Shown here: positions 1-7,564 of the stretch, piece by piece
Numbering within the stretch: the stretch's first letter is position 1
How the letters are laid out: every line of letters begins with the position of its first letter
Source: Hyphomicrobiales bacterium
GTDB taxonomy: Bacteria > Pseudomonadota > Alphaproteobacteria > Rhizobiales > Rhizobiaceae
Direction: 5' to 3'
Length of the DNA: 35,996 nucleotides
NCBI GenBank assembly: GCA_017305925.1
Contig: JAFKJW010000083.1
Location: 1-35,996 of the forward strand
Position numbers and translations under genes: made by a program
The notes under the pieces: model-generated
Told to the model about the DNA's origin: nothing
Seen by the model: only the letters and a program-made list of their open reading frames with translations
Database searches by the model: none

Positions 1-132
1 CACGGCCACGACGACGAGCAGGACGCTCACGACGAGGCCGAAGGTCGCGAGGCGGTTCTTCAGCAGCCGGCGCCAGGCGTCGCTCCAGAGGCTGGCATGC
101 GGCTCCTCGGTGATGACAGGGATCGCGGTCAT
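1..132 (-). CDS. ABC transporter permease, DppC-like (N-terminal part, runs off window)
   Basis: Only the first 44 codons are present, and the gene continues beyond base 1. The visible N-terminus has a short cytoplasmic lead with WSDAWRRLLKNRLA, then the start of a hydrophobic membrane segment (ATFGLVVSVLLVVVAV). This pattern is typical of the second permease subunit (DppC/OppC type) of peptide or nickel-type ABC importers. Its ATG overlaps the stop of the upstream permease gene by four bases (ATGA), which implies translational coupling. It is the third gene of an operon beginning with the solute-binding protein at 2817. The family call rests mostly on operon position, and the substrate is unknown. 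Confidence 0.8.
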   Translation of the reverse strand, partial: MTAIPVITEEPHASLWSDAWRRLLKNRLATFGLVVSVLLVVVAV

Positions 133-1085
133 GCGGCCCTCGTGGTTTGCGCGGCGCGCGGATCGAGCATCGGATAGACCACATCCACCAGCAGGTTGGA
201 GATCATCACGAGGAACGAACCGATCAGCGTGATGGCGAGGATGATCGGATAGTCCGAATTGGTGAGAGCCGTGACGGTGAGCCGGCCGAGGCCGGGCAAG
301 CCGAAGACCAGCTCGACGAAGATGGCGCCGTTCACGATGGTGATCATGATGAGCCCGAGCTGGGTGACGACCGGCGTCAGCACGGGTCGCAGGATGTGGC
401 GGAGCGCGACGATGATCTCCGGCACGCCCTTCGCCCGGGCCGTGCGGACGAAATCCTCGCTCGTCACCTCGATCACGGCGGTCCGTGTCTGGCGCACGAT
501 CAGCGCGATCGGCTGGAAGGTCAGCACGATCAGCGGCAGGATGATGCGCACGTCCCAGACACCGCCCCAGCCATAGGGAACCTTGACGCCGGGCAGGATC
601 GTGATGAGCAGCACCATCAGGAGCGGCCCGGCGACATAGGCCGGAATCGCCCAGAGGAACAGCGCCGCGCCGAGGATGGTATAGTCGAGCCGGCCGTTCT
701 GGTTCAGCCCGGCGATGAGACCAAGCGGCACGGCGACGAGCGCCGTCACGACGATGGCGCAGAGACCGAGCTGGAAGGAGACCGGCGCGGCGGCCGAGAT
801 GATCGCCCAGACCGAACGTCCGCTCACCAGCGAATAGCCGAAATTGCCGTGCAGCAGGTTCCAGATATAGGAACCGAACTGCGCCAGGAAGGGCCGGTCG
901 AGGCCGGCCGATGCGCGGATCGCCTCGATCTTCTGCGGGTTGTAGGCGACATCGCCCGGCGCGTGCAGGAAGATGAGCTTGATCGGGTCGCCGGCGCCAT
1001 AGAAGGCGAGCGCATAGACGCCGAGCATGATCAGGATGACCGACGGGATCCAGACGGCCAGTCGAACTGCGATATAGCGCAACAT
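129..1085 (-). CDS. ABC transporter permease, DppB/OppB family
   Basis: A 318-residue integral membrane protein of the binding-protein-dependent transport (BPD_transp_1) family. It starts MLRYIAVRLAVWIPS, followed by a membrane helix, which is the standard DppB N-terminus. The EAA-type loop that contacts the ATPase is visible near the middle (DFVRTARAKGVPEIIVALRH). The frame is open further upstream, but this ATG is preceded by a GGAGG ribosome-binding site and gives the normal family length. It pairs with the DppC-like subunit, whose start it overlaps, and lies 91 bases after the solute-binding gene. It should form half of the transmembrane channel for a peptide-like or other small solute. 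The ATPase genes are not in the window and are probably further left. Confidence 0.93.
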   Translation of the reverse strand: MLRYIAVRLAVWIPSVILIMLGVYALAFYGAGDPIKLIFLHAPGDVAYNPQKIEAIRASAGLDRPFLAQFGSYIWNLLHGNFGYSLVSGRSVWAIISAAAPVSFQLGLCAIVVTALVAVPLGLIAGLNQNGRLDYTILGAALFLWAIPAYVAGPLLMVLLITILPGVKVPYGWGGVWDVRIILPLIVLTFQPIALIVRQTRTAVIEVTSEDFVRTARAKGVPEIIVALRHILRPVLTPVVTQLGLIMITIVNGAIFVELVFGLPGLGRLTVTALTNSDYPIILAITLIGSFLVMISNLLVDVVYPMLDPRAAQTTRAA

Positions 1086-1115
1086 CAGGCGCTCCTCCCT
1101 CCCCTCGATGATCGC

Positions 1116-1129
1116 CCCGGAAGGCCGGG
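1116..1129. other. Small hairpin between solute-binding and permease genes
   Basis: CCCGG and CCGGG arms flank a four-base loop in the 91-base gap between the solute-binding gene and the first permease gene. Hairpins at this position often stabilise the 5' part of such transcripts, so the binding protein is made in excess over the permeases. Here that role is only inferred from position. The stem is short and could be chance in GC-rich DNA. Confidence 0.25.
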
Positions 1130-1176
1130 AGGGGGCAGCCTGTCGGCCGCCCCGCCGGATGACCCGGCCGCCATCC

Positions 1177-2817
1177 CTATTCGATGGCGATGTTCCAGGG
1201 TTCGGCAACCTGCCAGTCGAGGTTCTTCTCCATCCCGACGACATTCTTGGTCGCCCAGCGCGACATCGCCTGCGAATACCACGGGATGAAGGTCCAGTCC
1301 TCGCGGAAGGCCTGCTGGGCCTGCTGCGCCTTGGCGATACGCTCCGGATCATCGACCGCCTTGGTTGCGGCATCCGCGAGCAGGCTGTCGACCTTGTCGT
1401 TCTTGTAGCCGCCAAGCTTGTTCTGCGCGTTGGACGAGGACGAGGCGATCGAGCCGGCGAGATAGGCGACGGCATCCGGAACGCGGGTGCCGACATCGTC
1501 GCGGAAGATCTGGACGCTGGCCTGGTCGGGGCCGGCATAGGCATCCTGCTGCGGCTTCATGTCGACCGCCGAGATGCCGAGATTCTGGCGCCACTGCTCG
1601 GCGATATACTGCGCCGCCGCCTCATTGGCCGGCGAAGAGATGCCGACGAAGAGGATCTTGGGTAACCGCTCCGGCCCGCCATAGCTCGATTCGGCGAGCA
1701 GCTTCTTGGCCCCTTCCGGATCATACGGGAACGGCTCGAAGCCGCTGTTGTCGGCGCCGGGCACCGAATTCAGGATCTGGTCGGCCTTCTTGTGCGGCCC
1801 GTCCGGGAAGGAGGCCTTCATCAGGCCATCGCGGTCGACCGCCATGATCAGCGCTTGCCGGACCTTCGGATCGTCCATCGGCTTGCGGCTGGCGTTGAAC
1901 CAGAAATGCTGGCTGGTCGGGATCAGCGGGCCGGCGGCGAACTCCGGGCCGAGATCCTGGATGATCGTTGAGGTGACCAGCTCGGTATGGGCGTTGAACT
2001 CGCCCGACTTGATCAGCGCCGTCGCCGTGACCGGATCCTCGACGGTGCGGATCTCGATGCCGGTGAGCTTCGGCTTCGGACCGAAGAAGTTCTCGTTCGG
2101 CTCGAAGACGAGAACGCCCTGGTCGATGTCGAGGCTCTTCAGCTTGAACGGACCGGAATAGACGGCCCCCTTCTCCGGGAGGAACCAGTCGGCGATCTCG
2201 TTGCCATCGGCGCCGCGAACCTGCGCCGCCTTGGCGATCGGCACGATGTGATTGGCGACGCGCATGAAGAAGATCGGATCGGGCTTGTCGAGCGTGACAA
2301 CCACGGTCGAGGCGTCGGGGGTAGCAACGCCGGAGATGGCATTGGCCTTGCCGCCCGAGAAGTCGGCGAAGCCCGTGACGCCGGCCAGGACCTGGTCGAC
2401 GCGCTGGCTCTTCGCGCTCGGCATCGCCGCGACGTTCCACGATCCGGCGACATCGGCAGAGGTGATCGCGCTGCCATCCGAGAAGACGGCCTTCGGATCG
2501 ATCTTGAACGTCCAGGTCTTGGCGTCGGGCGAACCTTCCCAGCTCGCGAAGACGTAGGGGTGGATCTTGCCGGCGGCGTCGAAATACATCGGCGACGCCC
2601 ACCAGGCCGAGTTCCAGCGGTAATGGGGGCCGCCGCCGCGCAGCGGCGACCAGTCCTGGTCGAAGGAAGGATGAGCGACCTTCAGCACCTGCTCGGGCGC
2701 AGCAAAGGCGGCGCGGAGGCCGAGCGGCGTCAGCGCGGTTCCGGCAAGCGCCGCGACACCGAGCTTCATCGCGGCGCGGCGGGTCAGGCCTTTCGGCGGA
2801 AGATGATCTGCGGACAT
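1177..2817 (-). CDS. ABC transporter substrate-binding protein, family 5 (SBP_bac_5)
   Basis: A 546-residue exported solute-binding protein of the family that includes DppA, OppA and NikA. It begins with a twin-arginine signal: RR at residues 13-14 in LTRRAAMKLGVAAL, then a hydrophobic stretch and a probable cleavage after AFA near residue 39. Family landmarks include WTFKIDPKAVFSDGSAITSADV and KVRQALIMAVDRDGL. The ATG at 2817 has a GGAGG site seven bases upstream, so the longer upstream frame is not needed. It heads an operon with two permeases. A Tat rather than Sec signal is common for family-5 binding proteins in rhizobia. The ligand cannot be told from sequence; peptides, sugars or opines are all possible. 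Confidence 0.94.
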   Translation of the reverse strand: MSADHLPPKGLTRRAAMKLGVAALAGTALTPLGLRAAFAAPEQVLKVAHPSFDQDWSPLRGGGPHYRWNSAWWASPMYFDAAGKIHPYVFASWEGSPDAKTWTFKIDPKAVFSDGSAITSADVAGSWNVAAMPSAKSQRVDQVLAGVTGFADFSGGKANAISGVATPDASTVVVTLDKPDPIFFMRVANHIVPIAKAAQVRGADGNEIADWFLPEKGAVYSGPFKLKSLDIDQGVLVFEPNENFFGPKPKLTGIEIRTVEDPVTATALIKSGEFNAHTELVTSTIIQDLGPEFAAGPLIPTSQHFWFNASRKPMDDPKVRQALIMAVDRDGLMKASFPDGPHKKADQILNSVPGADNSGFEPFPYDPEGAKKLLAESSYGGPERLPKILFVGISSPANEAAAQYIAEQWRQNLGISAVDMKPQQDAYAGPDQASVQIFRDDVGTRVPDAVAYLAGSIASSSSNAQNKLGGYKNDKVDSLLADAATKAVDDPERIAKAQQAQQAFREDWTFIPWYSQAMSRWATKNVVGMEKNLDWQVAEPWNIAIE

Positions 2818-2897
2818 TGGTTCCTCCCTGGAATGGGCCGGCACACCGAAGCCGCGTCGGCTCCGGCCCTCCCGCCGACCGTCAATTCGACCGAGGG

Positions 2898-2925
2898 AGT
2901 ATGGCATGATTTGTAAACATGTCAA
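2898..2925 (-). promoter_or_regulatory. Candidate sigma-70 promoter of the ABC transporter operon
   Basis: Reading the minus strand, TTGACA (2925-2920) is followed after 16 bases by CATACT (2903-2898). That is a perfect -35 hexamer and a 4/6 -10 hexamer. It lies about 80 bases upstream of the solute-binding gene start and points at it. The -35 region sits in TTGACATGTTTACAA, which contains the short palindrome ACATGT and might bind a regulator. Confidence 0.5.
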
Positions 2926-3018
2926 CGTTGCCCGCGAAGATTGGAAGAACCGCCCATCCAGGCACCCTGCAATTCTGTCATCTTGCGATGCAGCACGCGA
3001 GATTCAGCGGGACTTTTC

Positions 3019-3031
3019 AACTTGACAAGTT
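3019..3031. promoter_or_regulatory. Perfect palindrome AACTTGACAAGTT, candidate operator/-35 of the dehydrogenase gene
   Basis: AACTTG and CAAGTT are exact inverted repeats around a central A, 53 bases upstream of the dehydrogenase ATG. TTGACA (3022-3027) lies inside the palindrome and is a consensus -35 hexamer. The matching -10 region (around 3045-3050) is poor. A site of this shape over a -35 would suit repression or activation by a dimeric regulator such as a GntR or LacI member, but no regulator gene is in the window. The palindrome is seen directly; its function is inferred. Confidence 0.4.
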
Positions 3032-3083
3032 TCGTGCGGCGGCGCAGGGTCCGCCTCGATCCGATTCAGAATGGAGCGCCGCG

Positions 3084-3848
3084 ATGAGCACGGACATCGA
3101 AGGCAAGACGGCCCTCATCTTCGGCGCGAGCACGGGCATCGGGGCTGCGATTGCGCGACGCTTCGGCGAGCTCGGCGCCAATCTCATCGTTCACTATCGC
3201 TCCAGCGCGGCCGAAGCCGAGGCGGTCGCCGCGGACATTCGGGCCGCCGGCGGCAAGGCGGATCTGCTGCAGGGCGACATCGCCGATCCCAGGACCGCGG
3301 GCAGCCTCGTCGAGGAAGCGCATCGCCGGCTGGGGCGCCTCGACATCGTCGTCAACAATGCCGGGACGATGTTCGGCCGCAGTGCGACGGTCGACGTCTC
3401 CGACGAGCAATACCGAAAGGTGATCGACCTCAATATCGGCGGCGTCTTCTTCGCCTCCCGCCGCGCCGCGGAGATCATGCGCAACGCCCAGCGGGGCACG
3501 ATCATCAACACCACATCGATCGCCGCCCGCACCGGCGGCAGCGACGGCGCCGGGCTATACGGCTCGGCCAAGGCCTTCGTCAGCACCTTCACCCGCGTTC
3601 TTGCCAAGGAGCTTGCGCCGTTCGGCGTGCGCGTCAATGCCGTCGCGCCCGGCGTGATCCAGACACCGTTCCACGAACGCTATTCGACGGCGGAACAGCT
3701 GGACGCCGCCCGTCGCGGCATCCCGCTCGGCCGCCTCGGCACCGCGGAAGACTGCGTAGGCGCCTATGAATTCCTCGCGAGCGAGCGCATGAGCGGCTAC
3801 ATCACGGGGCAGATCATCGAAGTGAACGGCGGTCAATTGATGCCATGA
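3084..3848 (+). CDS. SDR family NAD(P)-dependent oxidoreductase
   Basis: A 254-residue classical short-chain dehydrogenase. It shows the cofactor loop [15 protein letters not shown] (glycine pattern GASTGIG), the NNAG motif ([10 protein letters not shown]), the catalytic Ser in NTTSIAA, and the YGSAK catalytic Tyr and Lys. The C-terminal [13 protein letters not shown] is also typical of the family. The ATG at 3084 has GGAG eight bases upstream and gives the normal family length; a start at 2919 would add an unrelated N-terminus. Its stop overlaps the next ATG (ATGA), so it was co-transcribed with the PdxA-like gene. PdxA-like dehydrogenases beside an SDR and an ABC importer suggest catabolism of a sugar acid or related carbon source, but the substrate is not known. 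Confidence 0.93.
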   Translation: MSTDIEGKTALIFGASTGIGAAIARRFGELGANLIVHYRSSAAEAEAVAADIRAAGGKADLLQGDIADPRTAGSLVEEAHRRLGRLDIVVNNAGTMFGRSATVDVSDEQYRKVIDLNIGGVFFASRRAAEIMRNAQRGTIINTTSIAARTGGSDGAGLYGSAKAFVSTFTRVLAKELAPFGVRVNAVAPGVIQTPFHERYSTAEQLDAARRGIPLGRLGTAEDCVGAYEFLASERMSGYITGQIIEVNGGQLMP

Positions 3849-4363
3849 GCACGGATTTGCACAGCCGGAAGATCGGCATCACCCTCGGCGACCCGGCCGG
3901 CGTCGGGCCGGAGATCATCGTGAAGTCCCTCGCGGCGATGTCGGTCGAGGAACGGCGCGACATCGTCGTGTTCGGGACGACGGCGGCGCTTGAGGCGGCT
4001 GCCCGGATCACCGGCGAACGGAACGCCGACGAGATGCGCATGGGCAATGACGGCAAGCCGGTGTTCCTGTCCAACAATGCCGGCGGCATACTGGGCGGCA
4101 TCTCGACCGGCCAGGCGATCGTCGCCCGCTTCGCCGTCAAGCCGACCTCGTCGATCCTGACGCCGCGCCGCTCGGTCGACCGCGACGGCAATGACGTGGA
4201 GGTCATGACCAAGGGCCGCCACGACCCCTGCGTGGGCATCCGCGCCGTACCGATCGGCGAAGCCATGGTCGCCTGCGCCATCGCCGACCACTATCTGCGC
4301 CACCGGGGGCAGGTGGGGGAAACGGCAGTCGGCAGTCGGCAATCGGCAATCGAGGGAATTTGA
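3845..4363 (+). pseudogene. Chimeric ORF: PdxA-like N-terminus fused to chorismate synthase (AroC) C-terminus
   Basis: One open frame of 172 codons joins two unrelated enzymes. Residues 1 to about 55 match the start of PdxA-family 4-phosphate dehydrogenases ([19 protein letters not shown], then [17 protein letters not shown]). Residues from about 58 to 158 match the end of Aro[46 protein letters not shown] and the signature [18 protein letters not shown]. Both parents are severely truncated: PdxA proteins are about 330 residues and AroC about 365. The join lies near 4010-4025, at an ACCGGCGAA stretch that could encode TGE in either parent. The last ~13 codons come from a tandem heptamer repeat. 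Neither activity can be retained. It is either a deletion or recombination scar or an assembly misjoin. Confidence 0.85.
4323..4350 (+). repeat. Four tandem 7-bp repeats (CGGCAGT x2, CGGCAAT x2)
   Basis: Four consecutive heptamers, two CGGCAGT followed by two CGGCAAT, lie at the end of the chimeric aroC fragment and supply its C-terminal codons. The first ten bases (CGGCAGTCGG) recur in inverted form as CCGACTGCCG at 4395-4404, just before ribB, so the spacer could fold into a long hairpin. Simple heptamer arrays of this kind are short variable-number repeats. I cannot tell whether this one is polymorphic. Confidence 0.7.
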
Positions 4364-4421
4364 GAATGGAAATAGCAGCCATGTGCCCGTGTACCCGACT
4401 GCCGCAAGGCGGAGCCTGACC

Positions 4422-5516
4422 ATGCCCTACGACCAGAAGCGAATCGTCGAGGCCCTGCGTGCCTTCGAGCGCGGCGAGATCGTCGTCGTCACCGACGATG
4501 ACGGGCGCGAGAACGAGGGCGACCTGATCGTCGCGGCCGTGCACTGCACGCCGGAGAAGATGGCCTTCATCGTCCGCCACACCTCCGGCATCGTCTGCAC
4601 GCCCATGCCGCGTGAGGAGGCGAGGCGCCTCAACCTCAATCCGATGGTGGCGGAAAACGATTCGCCCCACACCACCGCCTTCACCGTCAGCGTCGACTTC
4701 AAGCACGGCACCACCACCGGCATCTCGGCCGAGGACCGCACGCTCACGGTGCGCAACCTCGCCAACGGCAATGTCGGCGCCTCCGATTTCGTCAGGCCGG
4801 GACATATCTTCCCGCTGGTGGCGCGCGAGGGCGGCGTGCTGATGCGCTCCGGCCATACGGAAGCCGCGGTCGATCTGTGCCGGCTGGCGAACCTTCCGCC
4901 GATCGGCGTCATCTGCGAACTGGTGAACGACGACGGCACCGTGAAGCGCGGCCCCCAGGTGAAGGCTTTTGCGGAGACGCACGGCCTGAAGCAGGTGTCG
5001 GTCGCCGACCTGATCGCCTACCGGCAGCGCCAGGAGACGCTCATCGAGCGCGTCGCCTGCGTGGACGTCGTGACCCCCGGGGGGCCGGCCAAGGCCTATG
5101 CCTACATGCTGCCCTGGGACGTGATGCAGCACATGGCCCTGGTGTTCGGCGACATCCGCGACGGCGAGGACGTGCCGGTGCGGCTGCATCCGGAGGACGT
5201 GGTGAGCGACGTGTTCGGCACCAGCGGGCGGCTCCGCGAGGTGATGCGGCGCATGGGCGAGGCGAAGCGCGGCGTCATCGTCTACCTGCGCGAAGGCTCC
5301 GTCGGCGTGACCGGCGGCGGCCGCAACCGGCAGGCGCACGGTGAAAGCCACGACGAGGCGAAGCAGCGCGAGAGCGAATGGCGCGAGATCGGTCTCGGCG
5401 CGCAGATCCTGAGGGACCTCGGCATCAGCTCGATCGAGCTTCTGGCCTCACGCGAGCGCCACTATGTCGGGCTTGAGGGGTTCGGCATCCGCATCGCCAA
5501 GACGGAGATCATGTAG
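4422..5516 (+). CDS. ribB: 3,4-dihydroxy-2-butanone 4-phosphate synthase with degenerate GTP cyclohydrolase II domain (RibBX type)
   Basis: A 364-residue cytosolic enzyme of riboflavin synthesis that converts ribulose 5-phosphate to dihydroxybutanone phosphate and formate. The N-terminal synthase domain (1 to ~200) keeps its acidic loop DDDGRENEGDL (25-35), RHTSGIVC, GTTTGISAEDR, GHIFPL and RSGHTEA. The C-terminal half (~206-360) has the cyclohydrolase II fold, but the zinc-cysteine region is replaced: HPEDVVSDVFGTSGRLRE (256-273) stands where active enzymes carry three cysteines. GTP cyclohydrolase II activity is therefore unlikely, as in the RibBX variants described in Proteobacteria. The ATG at 4422 has GGAG seven bases upstream. 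A gene start at 4383 would add unrelated residues. Confidence 0.93.
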   Translation: MPYDQKRIVEALRAFERGEIVVVTDDDGRENEGDLIVAAVHCTPEKMAFIVRHTSGIVCTPMPREEARRLNLNPMVAENDSPHTTAFTVSVDFKHGTTTGISAEDRTLTVRNLANGNVGASDFVRPGHIFPLVAREGGVLMRSGHTEAAVDLCRLANLPPIGVICELVNDDGTVKRGPQVKAFAETHGLKQVSVADLIAYRQRQETLIERVACVDVVTPGGPAKAYAYMLPWDVMQHMALVFGDIRDGEDVPVRLHPEDVVSDVFGTSGRLREVMRRMGEAKRGVIVYLREGSVGVTGGGRNRQAHGESHDEAKQRESEWREIGLGAQILRDLGISSIELLASRERHYVGLEGFGIRIAKTEIM

Positions 5517-5518
5517 GG

Positions 5519-5553
5519 GCGCCGGTCTTTCGGATGAAACTGTCGAAAGGCGC
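5519..5553. other. Inverted repeat downstream of ribB
   Basis: GCGCC...TTTCG (5519-5532) is mirrored by CGAAA-GGCGC (5544-5553). The stem has a four-base bulge (GGTC) and an 11-base loop, and it begins three bases after the ribB stop. There is no T-run, so it is not a classical terminator. It may be an mRNA 3' stem or chance. Confidence 0.3.
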
Positions 5554-5616
5554 AATCCCTGTGGACCGGCAGGGGCAGGCCGGACTATCTTCCTCCCGTC
5601 GCGAGGATGACCGTCC

Positions 5617-6588
5617 ATGTGGGATTTCGAGATCGGTCGCACCGTCGGGATCGTGGTGAGGACCTGGCCGTTCGTGCTTCTGCGGATCGTCGTCTACGTC
5701 CTGATCACCCTTGCCTACATCCTGGCGACGGGAACGGGCGCGGGCGTCGGTTACGGCGTGGGCAACATCTTTCCCGACGGCAGCGCGGTGGCGACGGCCT
5801 TCTGGGGCGGCATCGTCGGCTTCGGCCTTGTCTCCGTCGTCCTCTACTGGGTCCGCGAATACATCCTCTACATCGTCAAGGCCGGCCATATCGCGGTGAT
5901 GGTCCACCTGATCGAGGGACGGGACGTGCCCGGCGGGCAGGGCCAGATCGCCTATGGGCGCAGGATCGTCACGGAGCGCTTCGCCGAGGCGAGTGTTCTC
6001 TTCGCGGTCGACCAGCTCATCAAGGGCGTGCTGCGGGCCATAACCGGCTTGCTGAGCGGCATCGCCGCCTTCATTCCCGGCATGAGCGGCATCGTCGGCT
6101 TCATCAACGGGGTGATCCGCATGTCCGTCACCTATGTCGACGAGATCATCCTCGGCTACAACATACGCACCGGCAGCACCGCCCCCTTCGAGACGGCCCG
6201 CCACGGCATCGTCCTCTATGCGCAGAATGCCCGCGTGATGGTGAAGAACGCCGTCTGGCTGACGATCTTCATCTGGCTGGTCGGCGCTGTGCTCTTCCTG
6301 CTGGTGCTGGCGCCCGCCGGTGCCATAGTCTACGGCTTTCCGGGCGCTTCCGCCGGCTGGACCTTCGTCTTCGCCGTCCTGCTGGCCTGGGCTTGCGTGT
6401 CGGCCTTCGTCGAACCCTTCGCCATCGCCGCCCTGATGGAGGTCTATTTCCGCACCATCGAGGGCCAGGTTCCCGATCCGGAATGGGACGAACGGCTGGC
6501 CGAGGCATCCAAAAAATTCCGCCAGTTGAAGGACCGGGCGGCCGAGCAGATCAGGGAGACGTTCCCGCGTCCCGTCCGCAACGCCTGA
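5617..6588 (+). CDS. Conserved multi-pass membrane protein of unknown function
   Basis: A 323-residue protein that I do not recognise. It starts MWDFEIGRTVGIVVRTWPF and has about six hydrophobic segments: near residues 20-45, 60-85, 140-170, two between ~215 and 250, and 260-290. They alternate with charged loops such as IEGRDVPGGQGQIAYGRRIV. The C-terminal ~45 residues are charged and probably cytosolic (DPEWDERLAEASKKFRQLKDRAAEQI). GAGG lies about ten bases upstream of the ATG. It has its own 100-base upstream gap, and the deacetylase-family gene follows after 49 bases. No catalytic motif is evident. A membrane organisation or transport role is possible but unsupported. Confidence 0.85.
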   Translation: MWDFEIGRTVGIVVRTWPFVLLRIVVYVLITLAYILATGTGAGVGYGVGNIFPDGSAVATAFWGGIVGFGLVSVVLYWVREYILYIVKAGHIAVMVHLIEGRDVPGGQGQIAYGRRIVTERFAEASVLFAVDQLIKGVLRAITGLLSGIAAFIPGMSGIVGFINGVIRMSVTYVDEIILGYNIRTGSTAPFETARHGIVLYAQNARVMVKNAVWLTIFIWLVGAVLFLLVLAPAGAIVYGFPGASAGWTFVFAVLLAWACVSAFVEPFAIAALMEVYFRTIEGQVPDPEWDERLAEASKKFRQLKDRAAEQIRETFPRPVRNA

Positions 6589-6637
6589 GGCCCGGCGCGC
6601 CATAGCCAAATCCGCCGGACCCGCCTATATCCGCGCC

Positions 6638-7564
6638 ATGTCCACGCGCCTCTACACCCATCCGATCTTCCTGGAGCACATCACCCCGCCCGGCCATCCC
6701 GAACGGCCGGACCGGCTGAAGGCGATCGAGCGGGTTCTGGAGGACGAGGCGTTCATGTATCTCGACCGCCGGCAGGCGCCGATGGGGGAGGAGGAATCCA
6801 TTCTGCGTGTCCACCCCCGTGACTATATGGAATACGTGCGCCGCTCGATCCCCGACACCGGCATCGCCCGGATCGATGCCGACACGACGGCGAGCCCGAA
6901 AAGCTGGGACGCAGCGCTTCACGCCGTCGGCGCCGTCAATGCCGCGGTCGACGACGTCTTCACCGGTGCGGCCGACAACGTGTTCGTCGCCGCTCGGCCG
7001 CCCGGCCATCACGCCGAGAAGACCACGGCGATGGGGTTCTGCCTCTTCAACACGGCGGCGATCGCGGCCCGCCACGCCCAGGCCGTGCACGGTGCGGAGC
7101 GGGTGGCCATCGTGGACTGGGACGTGCATCACGGCAACGGCACGCAGGACGTGTTCTGGGACGACCCGAGCGTGCTCTATTGCTCGACCCACCAGATGCC
7201 GCTCTATCCGGGCACGGGCGCGTCGAGCGAGACGGGAGCCGGCAACATCGTCAACGCGCCGCTCGGCCCCGACACTGGCAGCGACACGTTCCGCGAGGCC
7301 TTCCTGTCGCGCGTGCTGCCCCGCATCGACGCCTTCGCGCCAGACCTGGTCATCGTCTCGGCGGGGTTCGACGCGCATCACCGCGATCCGCTCGCGCAGA
7401 TCAACCTCACCGAGAAGGACTTCGACTGGGCGACCGGCCAGTTGATGGACCGCGCCGCGCGCCATTGCGGCAACAGGCTGGTGAGTCTGCTCGAAGGCGG
7501 CTATGACCTTCAGGGACTCGCTTTTTCGGTGGCCGCCCATGTCGGCCGCCTGATGAGAGGATAG
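6638..7564 (+). CDS. Histone deacetylase family protein (acetylpolyamine/acetoin-type zinc hydrolase)
   Basis: A 308-residue member of the arginase/deacetylase superfamily, near the full domain length. Visible active-site elements are the HH pair at 124-125 (RPPGHHAEK), GFCLFNTAAIAA, the zinc ligands D161 and H163 in WDVHHGNGTQD, and the third ligand D244 in SAGFDAHHRDPL. A tyrosine-bearing glycine-rich loop, EGGYDLQGLA, follows near the end. It should remove acetyl groups from small amines or proteins in the cytosol; the bacterial substrate cannot be read from sequence. Its TAG stop is immediately followed by the xseB ATG, so the two are co-transcribed. This pairing is common in rhizobia. 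Confidence 0.93.
   Translation: MSTRLYTHPIFLEHITPPGHPERPDRLKAIERVLEDEAFMYLDRRQAPMGEEESILRVHPRDYMEYVRRSIPDTGIARIDADTTASPKSWDAALHAVGAVNAAVDDVFTGAADNVFVAARPPGHHAEKTTAMGFCLFNTAAIAARHAQAVHGAERVAIVDWDVHHGNGTQDVFWDDPSVLYCSTHQMPLYPGTGASSETGAGNIVNAPLGPDTGSDTFREAFLSRVLPRIDAFAPDLVIVSAGFDAHHRDPLAQINLTEKDFDWATGQLMDRAARHCGNRLVSLLEGGYDLQGLAFSVAAHVGRLMRG

Noticed and set aside
2919-3083. Upstream extension of the SDR gene start to 2919
   Set aside because: The added 55 residues do not resemble the family and cross the candidate promoter; the ATG at 3084 has a proper ribosome-binding site.
4323-4350. Tandem heptamers considered as a CRISPR or a phage attachment site
   Set aside because: Units are only seven bases with no spacers, no cas genes are present, and there is no integrase or duplicated tRNA end.
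4364-4421. Possible FMN riboswitch in front of ribB
   Set aside because: The spacer is only 58 bases and lacks the conserved FMN-aptamer elements; only the heptamer-related inverted repeat is seen.
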